This document shows positions 59,172 through 64,000 of a DNA stretch of 64,000 nt, piece by piece. The stretch covers positions 186,001 through 250,000 of the forward strand of contig NZ_AQQZ01000005.1 in the NCBI RefSeq assembly GCF_001205715.1, written 5' to 3'. Under the pieces are notes generated by a model. That model searched no databases, was not told where the DNA came from, and saw only the letters and a program-made list of their open reading frames with translations. The stretch's first letter is position 1; every line of letters begins with the position of its first letter. A program made the translations under genes and the position numbers. The DNA is from Pseudaestuariivita atlantica. Lineage in GTDB: Bacteria; Pseudomonadota; Alphaproteobacteria; Rhodobacterales; Rhodobacteraceae.

Positions 59172-59717
59172 ATGGCGCGCCACGACGACACGATCCTGAC
59201 CGCCGCGCTGACATGTTTCTCGCGGTACGGTTATGCCAAGACGACGATGACCGACATCGCGCGCGAGGCGAAGGTCGCCCGCGCGACGGTCTACAACACT
59301 TATGACAGCAAGCCTGATATCCTGCGCGCCGTCGTGAAACATGTGACTGTCACGATGCAGGACAAGGTTGTCGATGCGTGGAAACAGGTCGACACTCTGG
59401 ATGAGCGGATCGACGCCTTTTTCACCGCCGTCCCCGTCGCGATCTACGACATGATCACGACGCAGCCGGAAATGGCCGAACTGGTCGATGAAATGGCGGC
59501 CACCGCCCCGGACGAAATGATCGCCGCCCGCGCCGACTGGGTTGACGTATTGGCGACCATGTTTCGTGATGCCGATGTCGCCGACCCTCAAGGCGTCGCG
59601 GATTTCTTCTACAGCTCGGCGATCAACGCCAAATACGGCTCGGACAATCGCGACCAGGTGCTGGCACGCCTTGCCACTCTCAAATCCGCGCTGCTTGCGA
59701 TGGTCGCCGCACAGTGA
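59172..59717 (+). CDS. TetR-family transcriptional regulator
   Basis: A 181-residue repressor. The helix-turn-helix occupies about residues 5-50 (ILTAALTCFSRYGYAKTTMTDIAREAKVARATVYNTYDSKPDIL, read in parts), with the YNTY signature. The ligand-binding part is unrecognised. AAGG lies 6 bases before the ATG. It is divergent from the hydroxylase genes across 111 bases and probably represses them and itself until an aldehyde or heterocycle is present. Confidence 0.92.
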   Translation: MARHDDTILTAALTCFSRYGYAKTTMTDIAREAKVARATVYNTYDSKPDILRAVVKHVTVTMQDKVVDAWKQVDTLDERIDAFFTAVPVAIYDMITTQPEMAELVDEMAATAPDEMIAARADWVDVLATMFRDADVADPQGVADFFYSSAINAKYGSDNRDQVLARLATLKSALLAMVAAQ

Positions 59718-59776
59718 CCCGGCTTGCCGCACTGCCCGCTTGAAGGGGCGGCGTGCGCGAAGTATGATCTGCGCCC

Positions 59777-59869
59777 ATGATGTTCCGGATCGACATGGGT
59801 GACCGCGCCCGCCTGCGCGAACGCTTCTTCGGGGCCGCCCACGCGGTCACCGCGCGGCTTGCCGCGTAA
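59777..59869 (+). CDS. Possible 30-codon leader ORF before leuC
   Basis: An ATG-started 30-codon frame (MMFRIDMGDRARLRERFFGAAH, continuing to RLAA) lies 51 bases upstream of leuC. It has seven arginines but only two leucines, so it does not look like a leucine attenuator peptide. No clear ribosome site or following terminator is seen. It may be real or chance. Confidence 0.25.
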   Translation: MMFRIDMGDRARLRERFFGAAHAVTARLAA

Positions 59870-59920
59870 TCCCCCGATCCGACCAGCCCATACCCATCGC
59901 CACATCACGGGAGAGGACCC

Positions 59921-61324
59921 ATGTCCCCCAAAACGCTCTATGACAAGATCTGGGACGCCCATGTCGCCCACGAAGCCGAAGATGGCACCTGCCTGCTTTA
60001 TATCGACCGCCACCTCGTGCACGAGGTGACCTCGCCGCAGGCTTTCGAGGGGCTGCGCATGGCGGGCCGCAAGGTGCGCGCGCCGGAAAAGACCATTGCC
60101 GTGCCGGACCACAACGTGCCCACGACGGCGGGTCGCGAGGATCCGTCCAACATGACCGAGGACAGCGCGATCCAGGTCGCGGCGCTCGACAAGAACGCCA
60201 AGGATTTCGGCATTCACTATTACCCCGTCACGGACGTGCGGCAGGGCATCGTGCACATCGTCGGCCCCGAACAGGGCTGGACGCTGCCGGGCATGACCGT
60301 TGTCTGCGGTGACTCGCATACGGCCACCCACGGCGCCTTCGGTGCACTGGCGCACGGCATCGGCACGTCCGAGGTGGAGCACGTTCTGGCCACGCAGACG
60401 CTGATCCAGAAGAAGTCCAAGAACATGAAGGTCGAGATCACGGGCAAACTGCGCCCCGGTGTTACGGCCAAGGACATCACCCTGTCCGTGATCGGCGCGA
60501 CCGGCACGGCGGGCGGCACAGGTTACGTCATCGAATATTGCGGCGAGGCGATCCGCGATCTGTCAATGGAAGGCCGCATGACAGTCTGCAACATGGCGAT
60601 CGAAGGCGGCGCGCGCGCGGGCCTGATCGCGCCGGACGAAAAGACCTTCGAATACTGCAAGGGCCGCCCGCATGCGCCCAAGGGTGCGGCATGGGAAGCG
60701 GCGGAAGCGTACTGGCGCACTCTCTTCTCGGATGACGATGCGCATTGGGACAAGGTCATCACGCTGAAGGGCGAAGACATCGCCCCCGTCGTGACATGGG
60801 GCACCTCGCCCGAAGACGTTCTGCCCATCACCGCCGCGGTCCCCGCCGCGTCGGATTTCGAAGGCGGCAAGGTCGACGCGGCACAGCGTTCGCTCGACTA
60901 CATGGGGCTGAAGCCCGGCACGCCGCTTGAGGACGTGGCCATCGACACGGTCTTCATCGGCTCCTGCACCAATGGCCGGATCGAGGACCTGCGCGCCGCC
61001 GCCGCGATCCTCAAGGGCAAGAAGGTCGCCGTGAAACGCGCGATGGTCGTGCCCGGATCAGGCCTCGTCCGCGCGCAGGCCGAAGAGGAAGGCCTCGCCG
61101 ACATCTTCCGCGATGCGGGCTTCGAATGGCGGCTTGCGGGCTGTTCCATGTGCCTTGCAATGAACCCCGACCAGCTGCAGCCGGGCGAACGCTGCGCGGC
61201 CACGTCGAACCGTAACTTCGAAGGCCGTCAGGGTCGCGGAGGCCGCACCCACCTGATGTCGCCCGCGATGGCGGCGGCAGCGGCGGTGACCGGCAAACTG
61301 ACCGACGTGCGCGAGATGATGTAA
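59921..61324 (+). CDS. leuC: 3-isopropylmalate dehydratase large subunit
   Basis: A 467-residue aconitase-family enzyme subunit for leucine synthesis, isomerising 2- to 3-isopropylmalate. The 4Fe-4S ligands are Cys349 ([14 protein letters not shown]), Cys408 and Cys411 ([13 protein letters not shown]). VPDHNVPTT and [15 protein letters not shown] are further hallmarks. GGGAGAGGA precedes the ATG. The small subunit leuD lies 1.1 kb downstream, separated by two unrelated genes. Confidence 0.97.
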   Translation: MSPKTLYDKIWDAHVAHEAEDGTCLLYIDRHLVHEVTSPQAFEGLRMAGRKVRAPEKTIAVPDHNVPTTAGREDPSNMTEDSAIQVAALDKNAKDFGIHYYPVTDVRQGIVHIVGPEQGWTLPGMTVVCGDSHTATHGAFGALAHGIGTSEVEHVLATQTLIQKKSKNMKVEITGKLRPGVTAKDITLSVIGATGTAGGTGYVIEYCGEAIRDLSMEGRMTVCNMAIEGGARAGLIAPDEKTFEYCKGRPHAPKGAAWEAAEAYWRTLFSDDDAHWDKVITLKGEDIAPVVTWGTSPEDVLPITAAVPAASDFEGGKVDAAQRSLDYMGLKPGTPLEDVAIDTVFIGSCTNGRIEDLRAAAAILKGKKVAVKRAMVVPGSGLVRAQAEEEGLADIFRDAGFEWRLAGCSMCLAMNPDQLQPGERCAATSNRNFEGRQGRGGRTHLMSPAMAAAAAVTGKLTDVREMM

Positions 61325-61368
61325 GCGCACTTGCCGGGCTTCGGCCCGGCGCACCCAGAGGGAAACCG

Positions 61369-61722
61369 ATGCCCACACGCCGCTCACTCCTTGCGATGAT
61401 CGCCGGATCGGCCCTTGCGCCCGCCTTGCCCGGTGCATGGGTCGGGCGGCGTGCCGGCGCGCGGGCGGCTGCCGGGTACGCGGGCTATAACCGCCTGCTC
61501 TACGGGTTGGCGGTTCAGCAGGCGCAAACCTCGGGTGGCCTGTCCGCGCGGGCTCTGGCCTCGCGCCTCGGCCTCACACTGACCCGCGCTCAAGGTCTGA
61601 TGAACCGCATAGTGCTGCGCGGTGCGTTGGTCCCTGCGGCACACAGGTCTGTCACGGCCAGCCGAGTGCTCAAGGCCGCCGCCATCGTTGTCGAACAGAC
61701 CGACCGGGACGACTCGGCATGA
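61369..61722 (+). CDS. Small protein of unknown function with Tat-like N-terminus
   Basis: A 117-residue protein I do not recognise. The N-terminus TRRSLLAMIAGSALAPALPG looks like a short Tat signal. The rest (YAGYNRLLYGLAVQQAQTSGGLSARALASRLGLTLTRAQGL, read in parts) is helical and hints at a winged-helix-like fold, which would conflict with export. It lies 44 bases after leuC and 60 before the HdeD-like gene, all in one direction. Function unknown. Confidence 0.6.
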   Translation: MPTRRSLLAMIAGSALAPALPGAWVGRRAGARAAAGYAGYNRLLYGLAVQQAQTSGGLSARALASRLGLTLTRAQGLMNRIVLRGALVPAAHRSVTASRVLKAAAIVVEQTDRDDSA

Positions 61723-61782
61723 AACCCGCCACCCATATCGCGCGTTGCGCTTCCGAACGGACCATCCGAACGGAGGAACGAT

Positions 61783-62328
61783 ATGGGTACGCGCATCATG
61801 ATGATCCTGTCCGGCATCATCCTGCTGATTGGCGGGGTGTTCGCGCTGGTGCTTCCGGGGCTTGCCTCGCTCACCGCGACGCTGATCGTGGGCTGGACGC
61901 TGATCCTTGCCGGGATCTTCCACGGCGTCGAGGCATGGCGCACGACCGAGCATCGCTGGTGGAACACGGGCTTCGGCCTCCTCGCCGTGCTGCTGGGCCT
62001 TTCGTTCCTGATCAACCCGCTGTCGGGCATGCTGTCGCTGGCCATCGTTCTGGGCGCGCTCTTCTTCTCGACCGGGCTGATGCAGTTGTGGCTGGCGTGG
62101 CAACGGCGCCAGACGGATTCGGTCTGGATGCTGGTCGTGTCGGGCGTGCTGTCCGTGGGCCTCGCCCTTCTGATCGCGTTCAACCTTTTCACGGCGGCGG
62201 CCACCGTGCCGGGCATCATGCTGGCGATCGAGCTGATCTCGACCGGCGTGGCGCTCATCCTGATGCGCCCGGTGCCGGAAAAACTGAACGCGCAGGCGCA
62301 GAACGCTGCGGCGAAAACGCCCGCGTAA
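61783..62328 (+). CDS. HdeD-family membrane protein
   Basis: A 181-residue inner-membrane protein with six hydrophobic spans arranged in three pairs, typical of the DUF308/HdeD repeat (GIILLIGGVFALVLPGLASL; LLGLSFLINPLSGMLSLAIVLG; GVLSVGLALLIAFN, read in parts). HdeD is linked to acid resistance in E. coli, but the role elsewhere is unproven. GGAGGA precedes the ATG by a normal spacing. A strong hairpin follows 25 bases after its stop. Confidence 0.85.
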   Translation: MGTRIMMILSGIILLIGGVFALVLPGLASLTATLIVGWTLILAGIFHGVEAWRTTEHRWWNTGFGLLAVLLGLSFLINPLSGMLSLAIVLGALFFSTGLMQLWLAWQRRQTDSVWMLVVSGVLSVGLALLIAFNLFTAAATVPGIMLAIELISTGVALILMRPVPEKLNAQAQNAAAKTPA

Positions 62329-62352
62329 CCACGCCTCATATCCTGAACAAAC

Positions 62353-62382
62353 AGGCCGTGCCCCTCTGCCGGGGCACGGCCT
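62353..62382 (+). terminator. Hairpin terminator after the HdeD-like gene
   Basis: A perfect 12-base-pair stem AGGCCGTGCCCC / GGGGCACGGCCT with a 6-base loop is followed by TGTCGTGT. The T tail is weak, so it may be only a partial terminator or a stabilising structure. It separates leuD from the upstream genes. Confidence 0.6.
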
Positions 62383-62470
62383 TGTCGTGTGCGCTGACCG
62401 CCCGGCCTGACCGCATCGACGCAATACCGACGTAATACCGACGTGCCGGAACGGCACACTGGAGGACCAA

Positions 62471-63076
62471 ATGGACAAATTCGAAACGCTCACCGGGATC
62501 GCCGCGCCGATGCCCCTGATGAACATCGACACCGACATGATCATCCCCAAGCAGTTCCTGAAAACGATCAAGCGGTCGGGGCTGGGCGTGAACCTGTTCG
62601 ACGAGATGCGCTACGATCAGGACGGCAACGAGATTGCCGATTTCGTTCTGAACAAGGACGCCTACCGCGAGGCCGAGATCATCGTCGCCGGCGACAACTT
62701 CGGCTGCGGCTCCTCGCGCGAACACGCGCCGTGGGCGCTGAAGGATTTCGGGATCAAGGCGGTCATCTCCACCTCGTTCGCCGACATCTTCTACAACAAC
62801 TGCTTCAAGAATGGCATCCTGCCCATCGTCCTACCGAAAGAGGCGGTGGACGTCCTGATGAAAGATGCTGAGAAGGGTGCGAACGCGCGCATGACCGTGG
62901 ACCTCGAAGCGCAGACCGTGACCTCGTCCGACGGGGCTGTCTTCGCCTTCGAAGTCGACGCCTTCAAGAAGCATTGCCTGCTGAACGGGCTCGACGATAT
63001 CGGGCTGACGATGGAGAAGGCCTCGGCCATCGACGCGTTCGAAGCCAAGGCCGCGGCGGAACGCCCCTGGGCGTAA
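62471..63076 (+). CDS. leuD: 3-isopropylmalate dehydratase small subunit
   Basis: A 201-residue small subunit completing isopropylmalate isomerase with LeuC. Conserved pieces are [20 protein letters not shown] (about residues 17-36) and [23 protein letters not shown] (about 75-97, read in parts), with [17 protein letters not shown] further on. GGAGGA lies before the ATG. It is separated from leuC by two other genes and a hairpin, so the two subunits may be transcribed from different promoters. It is followed by a clear terminator. Confidence 0.96.
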   Translation: MDKFETLTGIAAPMPLMNIDTDMIIPKQFLKTIKRSGLGVNLFDEMRYDQDGNEIADFVLNKDAYREAEIIVAGDNFGCGSSREHAPWALKDFGIKAVISTSFADIFYNNCFKNGILPIVLPKEAVDVLMKDAEKGANARMTVDLEAQTVTSSDGAVFAFEVDAFKKHCLLNGLDDIGLTMEKASAIDAFEAKAAAERPWA

Positions 63077-63100
63077 GATCAAGTTTCACAACAAGAAAAA

Positions 63101-63131
63101 GTCCGCCCACACCGGGCGGGCCTCTTTTATT
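63101..63131 (+). terminator. Intrinsic terminator after leuD
   Basis: GTCCGCCC-ACACC-GGGCGGGC (63101-63121) forms an 8-base stem with one wobble pair and is followed by CTCTTTTATT. It lies 24 bases after the leuD stop. Confidence 0.8.
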
Positions 63132-63353
63132 ACACATTGGCGCGGCATTTTCGTCGCGACATTGATGTAATCTCGCACCACTCCCTCCCTCAAACCGCCA
63201 CAAAATCGCGCGAAGCCTGAATGGCGTCTTTACCGGTTTGGCGAAAGAGGGCAAAAGTTGGGCAAGAATGAGGCAATCCGCCACAAACGGCGGGATCAAG
63301 TTGGAACACGGTCGCGGCACGGTATCGCGACGGGCCAGTTTGAGGGGGCAAGA

Positions 63354-64000
63354 GTGCGCGTGACGCGAACCATCGGGGCGTTAAGCCGGGCTATTCTCAT
63401 GGCCCTTATCATCTGTGCACCTTCCGCATTCCTGACGCCTGCCGGCACCGAGCCCTCATTCCTTGTCACCATGGCCGCGATCATCGCCGCCGTGCTGATC
63501 TTCATCGAGTACTACTCGGAATCGCCCAGCATCGTCGAATTCAGAAATGCGCCGCCTTACAACAGGTTGCGGTATTTCGGTGTGGCCACGATGCTGCTGG
63601 CGCTGACGCTGATGGCCAAGCACGACATCGCGCCGACACAGGCAACGCAGGCGATGCATTCCATCGGGACGATCCTTGGATCGGCGCTCGATTTCCCGTT
63701 TTCCCCGGTGCGGCTTGTCGTGCTGATGATGCCCGACAGCGCGCCCGCGTGGCTGCTGTTCGACATTCGCGCGGCGGCGAGCATCAGCTACATCGCCTCG
63801 CTCGTCCTGCTGATGTCCTTCATCGTGTCGGTGCGGGTGCTGGACTGGCCGGTCCGGTCCGGCGCGTTCAACGTCTGGATCAACCTTCCGCTGTTCGACC
63901 CCACGGCAGGCGGCGACGTGCTGCACCGGCTCAAGCGTGACGCGAGTATCAATATCGCGCTCGGGTTGCTCTTGCCCTTCCTTATTCCCGCTGTGGTAAA
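63354..64000 (+). CDS. Multi-span membrane protein of unknown function, cut by window end
   Basis: The first 215 residues of a membrane protein that continues beyond the window. The start is GTG at 63354, with AGGGGG five bases upstream. Hydrophobic spans lie near residues 10-25 (ILMALIICAPSAFLT), 35-52, 72-88 (FGVATMLLALTLMA), 140-160 (ISYIASLVLLMSFIVSV) and 198-215. I do not recognise the family, and no catalytic motif is visible in this part. A gene at this place between leuD and leuB is common in related genomes from memory, but leuB is not in view. Confidence 0.7.
   Translation, partial: MRVTRTIGALSRAILMALIICAPSAFLTPAGTEPSFLVTMAAIIAAVLIFIEYYSESPSIVEFRNAPPYNRLRYFGVATMLLALTLMAKHDIAPTQATQAMHSIGTILGSALDFPFSPVRLVVLMMPDSAPAWLLFDIRAAASISYIASLVLLMSFIVSVRVLDWPVRSGAFNVWINLPLFDPTAGGDVLHRLKRDASINIALGLLLPFLIPAVV

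Noticed and set aside
1-64000. CRISPR arrays, insertion sequences, prophage genes, rRNA
   Set aside because: No regularly spaced repeats, transposase or integrase motifs, or rRNA-like sequence were seen on reading the window.

Overview
The window is a 64 kb piece of a GC-rich (roughly 64 percent by eye) alphaproteobacterial chromosome. Gene content points to Rhodobacterales, probably a marine Roseobacter-type organism. The indications are the lptC-lptA-lptB-hpf-ptsN order without rpoN, a two-domain ALDH16-type aldehyde dehydrogenase next to deoC, a Branch-type glycosyltransferase with a long lineage-type C-terminal extension, a protocatechuate (pca) branch, and a TroA-like metal ABC system. 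I see no rRNA, tRNA, CRISPR array, insertion sequence or prophage gene. Coding density is very high and the strand changes often.

Layout. 1-5.2 kb: 5' part of dnaK, alkB, a secreted SH3-domain protein, an orphan ABC-2 permease, cysQ and a glycosyltransferase. 5.3-12.6 kb: a rightward surface-polysaccharide run (galU, galE, three glycosyltransferases, a sulfotransferase). The sulfotransferase together with cysQ suggests a sulfated glycan. 12.6-16.5 kb: a leftward housekeeping envelope block (ptsN, hpf, lptB, lptA, lptC, rnd). 16.5-17.3 kb is a 775-bp non-coding stretch in front of an exopolysaccharide initiating sugar transferase. 18-22.8 kb: small metabolic and repair genes (hydratase, VOC protein, OmpA lipoprotein, AraC/methyltransferase fusion, nth, a PfkB sugar kinase). 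22.9-26.8 kb: a four-gene overlapping manganese/zinc/iron ABC operon with two Fur-type palindromes in its promoter. 27-30.3 kb: deoC plus ALDH16. 30.3-35 kb: a leftward set (beta-helix membrane protein, rlmH, rsfS, lipoprotein, MscS channel).

35-45.3 kb: a ten-kilobase leftward run of tightly packed genes. It reads uxaC-uxuB-marR-uxuA (hexuronate to 2-keto-3-deoxygluconate), then pcaC-pcaH-pcaG-BKACE-scoA-[GSCFA]-[SGNH]-scoB (lower protocatechuate path), and closes with one strong hairpin terminator. The two subunits of the CoA-transferase are separated by two genes for SGNH/GSCFA-type proteins, and stop and start codons overlap by one base at the two downstream junctions. This is the most unusual arrangement in the window. 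45.4-49 kb: a 1208-residue serralysin-type metalloprotease with two inserted LamG-like domains and RTX repeats. 49.1-55.3 kb: a LysR regulator, hyuA, hyuB and an FAD amine oxidase (hydantoin/N-methyl amine catabolism), with an intercistronic hairpin region between hyuA and hyuB. 55.4-59.7 kb: a small membrane protein, a diheme cytochrome, and the two subunits of an isoquinoline-oxidoreductase-like molybdenum hydroxylase, with a divergent TetR regulator. 59.9-64 kb: leuC and leuD separated by a small exported protein and an HdeD-like membrane protein, then the beginning of a membrane protein cut by the window end.

Most function calls rest on recognisable motifs and full-length family resemblance in the translated sequence. 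Regulatory sites are by-eye matches and have not been tested statistically.
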